From: Jatrophihabitans cynanchi
GTDB taxonomy: Bacteria; Actinomycetota; Actinomycetes; Mycobacteriales; Jatrophihabitantaceae
DNA length: 64,000 bases
Reading direction: 5' to 3'
NCBI RefSeq assembly: GCF_027247405.1
Contig: NZ_CP097463.1
Coordinates: 4,451,413-4,515,412, forward strand
The translations under genes were made by a program, and so were the position numbers. Every line of letters begins with the position of its first letter. Positions within the stretch are counted from its first letter, which is position 1. Below the pieces are notes generated by a model that was given only the letters and a program-made list of their open reading frames with translations, did no database searches and had not been told where the DNA came from. Below are positions 37,730 to 46,498 of the stretch, piece after piece.

Positions 37730-38227
37730 ATGACCCTCACCGATGTTGCGAACGCCACCGGCATCTCCAAGAGCACGCTGTCCAGGCTCGAGACCGGGCA
37801 ACGGCGGCCCACCCTGGAACTGCTCCTTGCCTTGTCGCATGCCTACCGGGTACCTCTGGATGCTCTGGTGGCCGCGCCTAACGAGGGTGACCCGCGCGTG
37901 CAGCTCAAGCCCGGGCGGGTCAAGGGCAGGACGGTCATCCCGCTCACCCGCCAGCCTGACGGGATGCAGGCATGGAAGATCGTCATACCGACCAGCAAGG
38001 TCGACCCCGAGCCGCGAGCGCACGACGGCTACGAATGGATCTACGTCCTGTCCGGGCACATGCGACTGGTTCTCGGCGACCAGGACTGGATCCTCGAGCC
38101 GGGCGAGATCGCCGAGTTCGACACCAAGGTCCGCCACTGGTTCGGCAGTACCGGCGCGGAGACCGTAGAGATCCTCAGCATCTTCGGACGGCCTGGCGAA
38201 CGAATGACCGTCCGGACGACAGGATGA
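37730..38227 (+). CDS. XRE-family regulator with C-terminal cupin domain (N terminus interrupted)
   Basis: A 165-residue open frame. It starts inside the helix-turn-helix (MTLTDVANATGISKSTLSRL), has ETGQRRPTLELLLALSHAYR, and ends in a cupin domain (YEWIYVLSGHMRLVLGDQD; WILEPGEIAEFDTKVRHWFG). Such regulators bind DNA with the XRE domain and sense a small molecule in the cupin. The first helix of the HTH is encoded just upstream but separated by a TAG at 37727. There is no ribosome-binding site before the ATG. It is divergent from the flavoprotein gene. Confidence 0.75.
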   Translation: MTLTDVANATGISKSTLSRLETGQRRPTLELLLALSHAYRVPLDALVAAPNEGDPRVQLKPGRVKGRTVIPLTRQPDGMQAWKIVIPTSKVDPEPRAHDGYEWIYVLSGHMRLVLGDQDWILEPGEIAEFDTKVRHWFGSTGAETVEILSIFGRPGERMTVRTTG

Positions 38228-38246
38228 ACCCGATCTCGCGCGTCGG

Positions 38247-38252
38247 TACCGT
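38247..38252 (+). promoter_or_regulatory. -10 element of a leaderless transcript
   Basis: TACCGT (TANNNT) lies exactly six bases before the GTG at 38259. No ribosome-binding site. It is the same arrangement as at 16221, 22823 and 56127. Confidence 0.5.
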
Positions 38253-38258
38253 TCGCTT

Positions 38259-39044
38259 GTGAATGCGCCGGGAGTTGTAGCGGAAGCGCTGGCGCGACTT
38301 GCCGACTCCAATCTGCTCACGGCGGTGCTCGGCGTGCGATCCGAAGAGCGCAACGGTGTCGAGACGGCCGTTGTCACCGTTCGATCCGACACCGCCGCGC
38401 TGACCCGAGATCTGATCGCTCGGGCGCTCGCTGGTCTGCCTTGCGAACGCGTGGACAACGAACGCCCGGCGCGGGGATTTGCGCGGGGCCTGACGGGTGT
38501 CAAGGACAACCGGACGTGGCGCATCGGGACTCAGTCGGATGTGGCGTGGATAGCCGACGGCACCGCCGGCGGGCTGAAGATCACGTCCGCCATCCCGCCG
38601 GTGTTCGACGCCTACGCGACGGTGAGCATCCCTGCTGACGCCGCACAACGCGAAGCGGCCGAGTCCGTGTTGGTGCAGCTGCTGGCGGAGCAGTCCGCAG
38701 GGCAGTCCTGGTCGCTCGGATATCTCGATACCGGAGCGCATGACGTGGTCTTCGATCACGCACCGGCGGTCACGCTCTACACCGGATGGAACTACATCCT
38801 GGTCGAGGCGGGGCCGATGCAAGCCAAGACCTGGCGAGCGGACGATCCCTGGCGCGGACGGCTGCCGGACCTGATGTATCCGGCCGACCGGTCATGGCTG
38901 GTCAGCATGCTCTGGGACGACGACTGGAGATGTCTCGGAGGTCCGGCTTCCCTGCTCGACGCCGTGCTGGCCGAGCCGATCCTGGCCGCTCGCGCAGTGG
39001 GCGTCGATCAGGACGCCACACCCCCTGGCCACACAGCGCGCTGA
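38259..39044 (+). CDS. hypothetical protein
   Basis: A 261-residue soluble protein: VTNAPGV-type start (GTG), a helix-rich N-terminal section (AEALARLADSNLLTAVLGV), a central part with WRIGTQSDVAWIADGTAGG, and Trp-rich segments in the second half (SWSLGYLDTGAHDVVFDH; LYTGWNYILVEAG; DRSWLVSMLWDDDWRCLGG). No signal peptide or membrane segment. The last part recalls proteins that bind ligands near a Trp-rich surface, but no family is recognised. Start is fixed by the -10 element six bases upstream. Confidence 0.72.
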   Translation: MNAPGVVAEALARLADSNLLTAVLGVRSEERNGVETAVVTVRSDTAALTRDLIARALAGLPCERVDNERPARGFARGLTGVKDNRTWRIGTQSDVAWIADGTAGGLKITSAIPPVFDAYATVSIPADAAQREAAESVLVQLLAEQSAGQSWSLGYLDTGAHDVVFDHAPAVTLYTGWNYILVEAGPMQAKTWRADDPWRGRLPDLMYPADRSWLVSMLWDDDWRCLGGPASLLDAVLAEPILAARAVGVDQDATPPGHTAR

Positions 39045-39133
39045 TCGCATCTCGTCCGCGGCTGCGTGGCGCGGTCCTTCCAGCGCCGCGCACTGCTCGT
39101 GAACTAGCGCCGATTCCTGTTCGTGTACAGCAG

Positions 39134-39895
39134 GTGAGACAGGACGAGCGGCGCCGGTTCGCGACCGCGCTGGAAGACGCCAGGCGGGCGGCCTACCCGC
39201 CCGGCGAGTACGTGGGCCAGGAGAGCTTCATGAGCGCCGGCGAGATCCGCGAGTTGGCGCGGCGCGCCCGGATCGGCGCCGATACATCGGTGCTGGACGT
39301 GTGCTGCGGCGTCGCCGGCCCGGGCCGGTTGATCACGGCGGAGACCGGATGCAGGTACCTGGGTGTGGACTATTCGGCCAGCGCGCTGCAGGTCGCGCGC
39401 GCCCTGGGCGGGGACGTGGCCGGCCGGTTCGAGCAGGCCCGCGTCCCGCCGCTGCCGGACGGTCGCTTCGACGTCGTGCTGCTGCTGGAGACGATGTTGG
39501 CCTTTGCCGACAAGGCGGTCCTGCTCGCGGCGGTGGCACGGGCACTGCGGCCGGGCGGTCGCTTTGCGTGCACCGTCGAGGAGGGTCGGCCGCTGACCGG
39601 GTCCGAACGAGCTGCCATGCCCGACGCCGACACGGTGTGGCTCATCGAGTTGGCGGAGCTGGAGGCGCTGCTGGCCGGGGCGGGCCTGAGGGTGACCTGG
39701 CAGCAGGACTGCACCGCAGCCCACCATGCGACGGCGTCCGCGCTGTTGCGGTCGTTGATGGCGCGCTCGGATCACCTCGCCGGTCATCTCGGCAGGCAGG
39801 CCGTGGTCGAGCTGATCACGTCGCATCAGCTCTGGAGTGACTGGCTCGGCCGCGGGCGGGTGCGCAAGTTCGCGCTGGTCGCCGAGCCGCGCTGA
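39134..39895 (+). CDS. class I SAM-dependent methyltransferase
   Basis: A 253-residue methyltransferase. Motif I is VLDVCCGVAGPGR, then YLGVDYSASALQVARALGG, motif II FDVVLLLETMLAFADK, and motif III LRPGGRFACTVEEG. The N-terminal segment (YPPGEYVGQESFMSAGEIRELARR) is typical of small-molecule methyltransferases. The substrate is unknown. The GTG start is the most plausible, though without a clear ribosome site. The last 80 bases overlap the convergent acyltransferase gene. Confidence 0.82.
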   Translation: MRQDERRRFATALEDARRAAYPPGEYVGQESFMSAGEIRELARRARIGADTSVLDVCCGVAGPGRLITAETGCRYLGVDYSASALQVARALGGDVAGRFEQARVPPLPDGRFDVVLLLETMLAFADKAVLLAAVARALRPGGRFACTVEEGRPLTGSERAAMPDADTVWLIELAELEALLAGAGLRVTWQQDCTAAHHATASALLRSLMARSDHLAGHLGRQAVVELITSHQLWSDWLGRGRVRKFALVAEPR

Positions 39896-41069
39896 TAGCC
39901 GGAATCGACGTGCCGCGCAGGGAATCGCGCAGCGGCGCCCAGCCGCGATGCCGCTGGAACGGCAGCTCGAAGACGGTGGCGAACAGCCAGGCGAAGCCGA
40001 TCGTGACGGGCAGCAGGATCGCGGTCAGCACCAGGAACGTCGCAGTACCGGACGGAACCCGGCCGAGAACCAGCCCGTAGGACACCGCGATGACGATCGG
40101 CGCGTGCGTCAGGTACAGGCTGTAGGAGAACGAGCCGAGGCTGCGTAACGGACGGGCGGCGAGCAGGCGAAGCACCGGACGCGGACGTGACGTGCCCAGG
40201 GCGGCGAGGAAGCTGCCGACGGCCGGGGCCCACGCCAGATCGACCCAGAACAGGTGCTCGTTGGTCCACGTCGTCCCCTTGACCGCGAGCAGCGCGACGA
40301 CCGGGGCCGCAGCAACCAGCGAGTACCAGCCCCAGGGCCGGCAGCGGAGCCGGTCGCCTGCGGTGACGACGCCGGCAGCCAGCACGCCGACGGCGAACAC
40401 CACCGCGAGGTCCGGGATGAACTTGAGCACCGCATCGTTCATCAGCGCCCAGTGCGGTGCGAGCAGTCCGGTGGACACCACGATCGCGGCCACCACCGCG
40501 GCCATGACGAACGCGCCGGTGCGGCGGATGATCACGAGCAACGCCAGGAGCAGGACGTACAGCTGGGCCTCGATCGCGATCGACCAGAACGCCCGGTTCG
40601 GGATGCCGGCGGGGATCACGTCCTGCACCAGCATCCCGTAGACGAGCACGGACTTCCCGTCCGGCCTCGCCCAACCGGGCTGGGCGAGCACGTACCAGGT
40701 CATGACCAGGCTGTACGCGAGGGCCGCCCAGTACGGCGGCAGGATCCGCCAGGCGCGACGATGTGCGAAGGTCGTCAGCGATCCGAATCGCCAGCCGCTG
40801 CGCGCCGGCGCGAGGCCCAGCGAGAATCCGGACACCGCGATGAAGACCACCACCGCGAAGCGGCCGTAGTCCAACTCGCTCGCCCACAGCGGCGCATGGT
40901 CGACCGGGTAGCCCGGCCAGGCGCGCAGGAAGATGTGGTTCAGCACCACGAACACAGCCGCCAGGCCCCGGATCCCGTCCAGCCCGGCGACGCGGCTCGT
41001 GTTCGGCACACCGGGTGCCACGCGCCAGCGCGCCGCACGGTTCAGCGCCGACGTGCCGCCGCGGTGCAC
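39816..41069 (-). CDS. acyltransferase-3 family membrane protein
   Basis: A 417-residue integral-membrane O-acyltransferase (OafA/YrhL type) with about ten membrane segments. The conserved start VAGLDGIRGLAAVFVVLNHIF has the catalytic His region, later FWSIAIEAQLYVLLLALLVI and SYSLYLTHAPIVIAVSYG. Such proteins acetylate or acylate cell-surface glycans or secondary metabolites. The start is uncertain (GTG at 41069 or 41021). The C-terminal 30 residues (Arg/Ala-rich) are read through the end of the opposing methyltransferase gene, an 80-base overlap that may reflect loss of an earlier stop. Confidence 0.85.
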   Translation of the reverse strand: MHRGGTSALNRAARWRVAPGVPNTSRVAGLDGIRGLAAVFVVLNHIFLRAWPGYPVDHAPLWASELDYGRFAVVVFIAVSGFSLGLAPARSGWRFGSLTTFAHRRAWRILPPYWAALAYSLVMTWYVLAQPGWARPDGKSVLVYGMLVQDVIPAGIPNRAFWSIAIEAQLYVLLLALLVIIRRTGAFVMAAVVAAIVVSTGLLAPHWALMNDAVLKFIPDLAVVFAVGVLAAGVVTAGDRLRCRPWGWYSLVAAAPVVALLAVKGTTWTNEHLFWVDLAWAPAVGSFLAALGTSRPRPVLRLLAARPLRSLGSFSYSLYLTHAPIVIAVSYGLVLGRVPSGTATFLVLTAILLPVTIGFAWLFATVFELPFQRHRGWAPLRDSLRGTSIPAISAARRPARTCAPARGRASHSRADAT

Positions 41070-41155
41070 CGCCGGATCGGCCGGCGTGGTGAACCGTCGC
41101 GATCACCAGCGCGTGGTCCACAGCGAAGGTCGCGGCGAATCGCCTTGGAGGCCCG

Positions 41156-43495
41156 GTGCGCGTACTGCGGTTCGAGACGGTCCTCGCCGTGTTGATCACC
41201 CCTGCCGTGCTGGTGGTTCTCGCCGGGACGGCCGGGCTCGGCGTGACCGGCTGGGTCGTCGGGCTCAGCACCGGCTGCGGGGCCGCTGTCCTCGTGGCGA
41301 TCGCCCGGGGGCGCAGCGCGGATCCGGCGATCCTCCCGGCGGACTGGGTCACCCTGACCCGGGCGGGGCTGAGTGCGGCGGTCGCCGGCCTGGTGGCCGA
41401 GTCCTTCGCACGGCCCGCGCAGGTGACCGCGCTTCTCGCGCTCGCCTCGATCGCGCTCGCGCTGGACGCCGTCGACGGCCAGGTGGCGCGCCGCACCGGG
41501 ACCGCCACGCCACTGGGCGGGCGCTTCGACGGCGAGGTCGATGCGTTTCTGATCCTGGCGCTGAGCATCGCGGTGTCCCTCGACTACGGCGCCTGGGTGC
41601 TGGCCATCGGTGCCGCTCGCTACGTGCTGCTCGCCGCCGGGTGGCTGGTCCGGTGGCTGGCCGCACCGCTGCCTGCCCGCTACTGGCGCAAGGTCGTCGC
41701 GGCCGTGCAAGGCATCGTGCTCACCGTGGCGGTGTCCGGGTTGCTGCCCCGCGCCGCCGGCACGGTGGCGGTCGGTGTCGCCGTGTTGTTGCTCGCCGAG
41801 TCCTTCGGCCGGGACGTGATCTGGCTGTACCGCACCGGCGCCGGGCCAGCTACCCGCACGGTGCTGCGGCGCGCGACGGCACTCGGCGCGGCCGCGATCG
41901 TCTGGACGGTACTGGTGGCGCCGGACCGTCTCGACCGGCTCACCCCCGCCGCGTTCGCGCGGATCCCGATCGAGGGTCTGGTGCTCGTCGCCGTCGGACT
42001 GCTGCTGCCGGCCCGAGCGCGACGCGTAGTGGCGGCCGCCGCCGGCGTCGCGTTCGGCCTTCTCGCCGTCGTCAAGGTCCTCGACATGGGGTTCTACCAA
42101 CAACTCGACCGGCCGTTCAATCCGGTGCTCGACTGGAGCAACCTGACCCCGGCGATCGGCGTGGTGCGCGACTCGATCGGACGCGGCGCCACCTACGCGC
42201 TGCTCGTTCTGGTCGGCCTCGGCCTGGTGCTGCTCGTCGCGCTGATCGCGGCATCGGCGGTGCGTCTCAGCACCGTGACCGCACGGCACAGGCGCGGCGC
42301 CACCCGCGGTGTCGCTGCGCTGGGTGCGGTGTGGGCGGTCAGCGCCGCCCTGGCTCTGCAGCTGGCGCCGGGTTCTCCGCTCGCGTCCCTGGGCACCGCG
42401 CGGCTGGCCGTGGCGCAGGTGCGCGACGCGCAAACCGCCGTCCTCGACCAGCAGCGCTTCGAGACGGCGATCCACTCGGCGGACCCGCACGCCGCGATGC
42501 CCGCATCGCAACTGCTCTCCGGCCTGCGTGGAAAGGACGTTCTCGTGGTGTTCGTCGAGAGCTACGGCCAGGTAGCCGTCCAGGGCACCAGCTTCTCCCC
42601 CGGCGTGGACGCCGTCCTTCGCAGCGGGACCAAGACGCTGGCCCGCGCCGGCTTCTCGGCGCGCAGCGCCTTCCTCGATTCGCCCACCTTCGGTGGCATC
42701 AGCTGGCTCGCCCACTCCACCCTGCAGTCCGGGCTCTGGGTGGACAACGCGCAGCGCTACGGCCAGCTGATGAACAGCGACCGGTTCACCCTGAGCACCG
42801 CCTTCGGCAAGGCGGGCTGGCGCACGGTGAGCGACATCCCGTCGGATGACCGCGAGTGGCCGGACGGTAGGTCCTTCTACCACTACGACCAGCTCTACGA
42901 CCGGCGTGACGTCGGCTACCGCGGCCCGACGTTCAGCTACGCCTCGATGCCCGACCAGTACACCCTGGCCGCGTTCGGGCAACGCGAACTGGCCGCCGGG
43001 CATCGTCCGGTCATGGCCGAGATCGACCTGGTGTCCTCGCACACCCCGTGGACACCGCTGCCCAGGATGGTGCCGTGGGACCAGCTCGGCGACGGCTCGA
43101 TCTTCGACCCGATGCCGGCCCAGGGGCTCTCCCCCGGCGTGGCGTGGCAAGACACCGAGACGGTGCGCCAGCTGTACGGGCAGTCGGTGCAGTACTCGCT
43201 CAACGCCCTCGTCTCGTGGATCACCCAGGTGCACGACGACAACCTCGTCATGGTCGTACTGGGTGATCACCAACCCGCCACCACCGTCAGCGGCTCGGGC
43301 GCCAACCACCAGGTACCGATCTCGATCGTGGCCCACGATCCCGCCGTGCTGGCGCGCACCGCGTCCTGGCAATGGCAGGACGGGCTGCTGCCGGACCCGT
43401 CCGCCCCCGTGTGGCCGATGGACGCCTTCCGCAACCGGTTCTTCGACGCCTTCAACGCGGCGCCGCCCGCGGTGGCGCTGCGGCCGCACCGGTGA
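41156..43495 (+). CDS. fusion of CDP-alcohol phosphotransferase and sulfatase-superfamily domain
   Basis: A 779-residue protein. Residues ~60-215 carry the complete CDP-alcohol phosphotransferase motif: DAVDGQVAR, then G and D-x3-D in LGGRFDGEVD (about 104-129). Further membrane segments follow to ~430. From ~460 it is an alkaline-phosphatase/sulfatase domain: LVVFVESYGQ, the Thr/Ser-rich nucleophile area SPTFGGISWLAHST, SSHTPWTPLP and VVLGDHQPATT as metal sites. It would link a CDP-activated alcohol to a lipid or polyol and then hydrolyse or transfer a phospho- or sulfo-group on the outer face. GGAGG lies four bases before the GTG. Confidence 0.85.
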   Translation: MRVLRFETVLAVLITPAVLVVLAGTAGLGVTGWVVGLSTGCGAAVLVAIARGRSADPAILPADWVTLTRAGLSAAVAGLVAESFARPAQVTALLALASIALALDAVDGQVARRTGTATPLGGRFDGEVDAFLILALSIAVSLDYGAWVLAIGAARYVLLAAGWLVRWLAAPLPARYWRKVVAAVQGIVLTVAVSGLLPRAAGTVAVGVAVLLLAESFGRDVIWLYRTGAGPATRTVLRRATALGAAAIVWTVLVAPDRLDRLTPAAFARIPIEGLVLVAVGLLLPARARRVVAAAAGVAFGLLAVVKVLDMGFYQQLDRPFNPVLDWSNLTPAIGVVRDSIGRGATYALLVLVGLGLVLLVALIAASAVRLSTVTARHRRGATRGVAALGAVWAVSAALALQLAPGSPLASLGTARLAVAQVRDAQTAVLDQQRFETAIHSADPHAAMPASQLLSGLRGKDVLVVFVESYGQVAVQGTSFSPGVDAVLRSGTKTLARAGFSARSAFLDSPTFGGISWLAHSTLQSGLWVDNAQRYGQLMNSDRFTLSTAFGKAGWRTVSDIPSDDREWPDGRSFYHYDQLYDRRDVGYRGPTFSYASMPDQYTLAAFGQRELAAGHRPVMAEIDLVSSHTPWTPLPRMVPWDQLGDGSIFDPMPAQGLSPGVAWQDTETVRQLYGQSVQYSLNALVSWITQVHDDNLVMVVLGDHQPATTVSGSGANHQVPISIVAHDPAVLARTASWQWQDGLLPDPSAPVWPMDAFRNRFFDAFNAAPPAVALRPHR

Positions 43496-43576
43496 ACCCG
43501 CAGGTGCCGTGTTGCGTGTCTTAGCAGGAGGATCCCGCGGCCGTCCGCTGCGGGTGCAGGCATCGGAGGTTGGACG

Positions 43577-44056
43577 ATGGCGATGAGCATGCAGGGTCGA
43601 ACCGTGATCCGCCTGGGCCTGGCGCTGATCGCCGCGGCCGGACTGGCGATCGACGCGTACGTGCATTTCGACCTGGCGTCGGCGTACGCGAGCATCAAGT
43701 CCAGCACGCTGAACCAGGGTCAGCTGTTCCGCGCCGAAGGGGCGGTCGCCGCGATTGCCGCCGCGGCCGTGCTGCTGCATCCGCGCCGCTACACCGCAGC
43801 GTTCGCCTTCGTGGTCGCCGCCGCCGGTACCGCGGCGGTGCTCGTCTACGCCTACGTGAACGTCGGTGCGTTCGGGCCGTTCCCGAACATGTACGACCCG
43901 CTGTGGTACCCCGAGAAGACGCTCAGCGTGTGGGCCGAAGGCATCGGCGCGGTCGCCGCGCTCGCGCTGTTCGCGGTGCTGCACCGTGACACGCAGGGCG
44001 CACCGGCGAGGTCGCGCAGGCGCGACGGCAGCCTGCCGCGGTCGGTGCCCACCTGA
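43577..44056 (+). CDS. small four-helix membrane protein
   Basis: A 159-residue protein with four membrane segments (IRLGLALIAAAGLAIDAYVH; AVAAIAAAAVLLHPRRY; FAFVVAAAGTAAVLVYAYV; AEGIGAVAALALFAVL) and a basic C terminus. AYVHFDLA in segment one is a recurrent feature of small actinobacterial membrane proteins of this size. It is preceded by GGAGG. It lies between the phosphotransferase fusion and the dehydrogenase, on the same strand. Function unknown. Confidence 0.78.
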   Translation: MAMSMQGRTVIRLGLALIAAAGLAIDAYVHFDLASAYASIKSSTLNQGQLFRAEGAVAAIAAAAVLLHPRRYTAAFAFVVAAAGTAAVLVYAYVNVGAFGPFPNMYDPLWYPEKTLSVWAEGIGAVAALALFAVLHRDTQGAPARSRRRDGSLPRSVPT

Positions 44057-44072
44057 CGCGGCGAGGGGCCGC

Positions 44073-45053
44073 GTGAGTGAGCAGGCGCTGGCCTACTGGC
44101 TGCGCAAGCCCGGCGAGGGCGAGATCAGGACGGTGTCGCTGCCGGCCAGCGATCACGGCTCCGTCCTCGTCCGGACGCTCCGAACGGGCGTCAGTCGCGG
44201 CACCGAGGCGCTGGTGTTCCGCGGCGGCGTGCCGGCCGACCAGTACGAGGTGATGCGGGCGCCGTTCCAGGAGGGCGAGTTCCCCGGCCCGGTGAAGTAC
44301 GGCTACCTCAACGTCGGGATCGTCGCTGAGGGTCCCGACGAACTGGTCGGACGTACGGTCTTCTGCCTCTACCCGCACCAGAGCGCATATGTGGTCCCGG
44401 CGAACGCGGTCATGCCGGTGCCCGAGGACGTGCCGCCCGATCGCGCGGTCCTCGCCGGCACGCTCGAGACCGCAGTGAACGCATTGTGGGACGCGGCGCC
44501 CCTGGTCGGCGACCGCGTCACCGTCGTCGGCGCCGGGATGGTCGGCTGCTGCGTGGCCCGGCTGGTCGCCGGAATCCCCGGCGTACAGGTCACGCTCGTC
44601 GACGTCGACGCCGGACGTGCCGACATTGCGGCAGCACTGGGTGTCGAGTTCGCGACGCCCGACCAGGCCAGTGGTGAACGCGACCTGGTGTTCCACGCCA
44701 GCGGCACGTCGGCGGGACTGCAGCAGTCGCTGCGCATGCTGGCCGACGACGCGACCGTGATCGAGCTCAGCTGGTACGGCGACGCGGCGGTCGAGGTCGG
44801 TCTCGGCGGCGCCTTCCACTCCCGCCGCCTGGCCATCAGGGCGAGCCAGGTCGGCACGGTCGCGGCAGTGCGGCGCAACAGCCGGACGCGAGCCCAGCGG
44901 CTGGCGCTGGCCCTGGAGTTGCTGCGTGATCCGCACTTCGACGCACTGCTCACCGGCACGTCGGTGTTCCACGACCTGCCGGACGTCATGTCTCGACTCG
45001 CCAGCGGCGAGCTGCCGGCGCTGTGCCACACGATCACGTATCCGGAGGGATGA
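44073..45053 (+). CDS. zinc-type alcohol dehydrogenase-like protein without the catalytic Cys
   Basis: A 326-residue medium-chain dehydrogenase. Rossmann motif VTVVGAGMVGCCVARLVAG; the N-terminal GroES-like part has RTLRTGVSRGTEALVFRGG where ordinary family members carry the catalytic zinc Cys, so a different chemistry is likely. GAAGGGGCC-type site: GAGGGGCC lies before the GTG at 44073. It abuts the pterin-synthase-like gene. Similar dehydrogenases recur next to PTPS-like proteins and GTs in actinobacterial clusters (memory, not checked here). It probably acts on a sugar-like or pterin side chain. Confidence 0.84.
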   Translation: MSEQALAYWLRKPGEGEIRTVSLPASDHGSVLVRTLRTGVSRGTEALVFRGGVPADQYEVMRAPFQEGEFPGPVKYGYLNVGIVAEGPDELVGRTVFCLYPHQSAYVVPANAVMPVPEDVPPDRAVLAGTLETAVNALWDAAPLVGDRVTVVGAGMVGCCVARLVAGIPGVQVTLVDVDAGRADIAAALGVEFATPDQASGERDLVFHASGTSAGLQQSLRMLADDATVIELSWYGDAAVEVGLGGAFHSRRLAIRASQVGTVAAVRRNSRTRAQRLALALELLRDPHFDALLTGTSVFHDLPDVMSRLASGELPALCHTITYPEG

Positions 45054-45452
45054 ATGTTCAGCGTCACGGTCCGCGATCACGTCATGATCGCCCACAGCCT
45101 GCGCGGCGACGTGTTCGGTCCCGCGCAGCGCCTGCACGGTGCCACCTACACGGTGGAGACGACCTTTCGTCGCCCGGAGCTGACCGGCGACGGCATCGTG
45201 GTGGACATCGGGCGCGCCGGGCAGCTGCTGCACGAGGTTCTCGACGCGCTCAGCTATCGCAACCTCGACGAACAACCCGAGTTCGCCGGGATGAACACCA
45301 CCACCGAGGTGCTCGCCCAACTCGTCGCCGACCGAATCACCGACCGGATCCACAGCGGCGCGCTCGGCGATGGTGGCGCCGGAATCAGCTCGCTCGCGGT
45401 GACGCTGCACGAGTCACCCGTCGCCTCGGCCTCGTACGAACGGCACGTGTGA
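45054..45452 (+). CDS. 6-pyruvoyl-tetrahydropterin-synthase/QueD-like protein lacking catalytic residues
   Basis: A 132-residue T-fold protein. The family framework is there: MIAHSL (His14), LHGATY (His28), [26 protein letters not shown]. However the third zinc His is Ala30 (HGA in place of HGH), the catalytic Asp-His is Ser67-Tyr68 (LSYRNLD where LDHRNLN is usual), and there is no cysteine at all. So it is unlikely to be a normal PTPS or QueD; it may bind a GTP-derived ligand with another chemistry. It directly follows the dehydrogenase and overlaps the GT gene by four bases. Confidence 0.82.
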   Translation: MFSVTVRDHVMIAHSLRGDVFGPAQRLHGATYTVETTFRRPELTGDGIVVDIGRAGQLLHEVLDALSYRNLDEQPEFAGMNTTTEVLAQLVADRITDRIHSGALGDGGAGISSLAVTLHESPVASASYERHV

Positions 45453-46498
45453 CCCGGATGCCGGCCCGGTCGCTCGTGCACGTCGTCGTCCCGGACGCTG
45501 TCGACGACCCGACGCGTCCCAGCGGCGGCAACGTGTACGACCGTCGCGTGTGCGACTTGCTGCCCGACTTGGGTTGGCCGGTCCACGAACATGCCGTCCC
45601 CGATGCGTGGCCACAGCTCGGCGCGGCCGGACGCCGGGCGCTGGCGGCTGTCGTGTCGCGCATCCCGGACGGCGCGCTCGTGCTGGTCGACGGGCTGATC
45701 GCCGAGACAGGCGCACCTGTGCTCGTGTCGATGGCGCGCCGGTCGTGCCTCGTGGTGCTCGTCCATTCCGTCCCGGCCGATGCGGCGGCGGCGGACGCGC
45801 TCGCTGCGGCACGCGCGGTGATCGCAACCAGCAGCTGGCTGCGCCGCGAGCTGGTGCGCAGGTACGCGCTGCCGGCCGGCGCGGTGCGGGTGGCCGAGCC
45901 GGGCGTCGAGGTCGGACCGGTGGCTGCTGGCACGGCGCGGGGTGGCGAGCTGCTGTGCGTCGGCTCCGTGGCGCCGCACAAAGGGCACGACGTGCTGCTC
46001 GCCGCGCTCGCCAGGCTTCCCCAACTGCAGTGGCACTGCCGGTGCGTCGGCAGCCTGGATCACGATGCCTCGTATGCGGCCGCGATGTGCCGGGTTGCGC
46101 AGGGCTCGGGCGTGGCAGACCGACTGCGGTTCACCGGTCCGCGCACCGGCGCGCAGCTGGAGGCAGCGTTCGGGTCGGCGGATGTGCTCGTGCATCCGGC
46201 ACGCGTCGAGGGCTACGGAATGGTCGTCGTCGAGGCTCTCGCGCACGGACTGCCGGTGATCACGACCACCGCCGGCGGGCTGCCGGATGCGCTCGGCGCG
46301 ACGCCGGACGGTGAGCGGCCGGGCCTGCTCGTGCCGCCCGGTGACCCAACCGCACTCGCCGGTGCCTTGTCGGCGTGGCTGACCGACCGGGACCTGCGCG
46401 ACCGGCTGCGTCGCGCCGCCTGCGGGCGGCGCGCCGAGCTGCCCAGCTGGTCGGTGACCGCCGAGCAGGTCGCGTCGGTGCTGCGGGAGCTGCGGTGA
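45449..46498 (+). CDS. GT4-family glycosyltransferase
   Basis: A 349-residue GT-B glycosyltransferase. The C-terminal donor domain holds [20 protein letters not shown] and the EGYGMVVVE motif (E-x7-E) with [12 protein letters not shown]. The N-terminal domain starts [20 protein letters not shown], which is unlike mannosyl- or lipid-IV synthases I can name. It transfers a nucleotide-sugar moiety to an unknown acceptor; the setting suggests a pterin/pyrimidine or lipid acceptor. The GTG overlaps the PTPS stop (GTGA) and its own stop overlaps the methyltransferase gene. Confidence 0.87.
   Translation: MTRMPARSLVHVVVPDAVDDPTRPSGGNVYDRRVCDLLPDLGWPVHEHAVPDAWPQLGAAGRRALAAVVSRIPDGALVLVDGLIAETGAPVLVSMARRSCLVVLVHSVPADAAAADALAAARAVIATSSWLRRELVRRYALPAGAVRVAEPGVEVGPVAAGTARGGELLCVGSVAPHKGHDVLLAALARLPQLQWHCRCVGSLDHDASYAAAMCRVAQGSGVADRLRFTGPRTGAQLEAAFGSADVLVHPARVEGYGMVVVEALAHGLPVITTTAGGLPDALGATPDGERPGLLVPPGDPTALAGALSAWLTDRDLRDRLRRAACGRRAELPSWSVTAEQVASVLRELR

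Noticed and set aside
41042..43984. 980-codon open frame on the minus strand
   Set aside because: It lies opposite the phosphotransferase/sulfatase gene and the start of the acyltransferase region. It is low-complexity (Arg, Gly, Gln, His) and has no motif.
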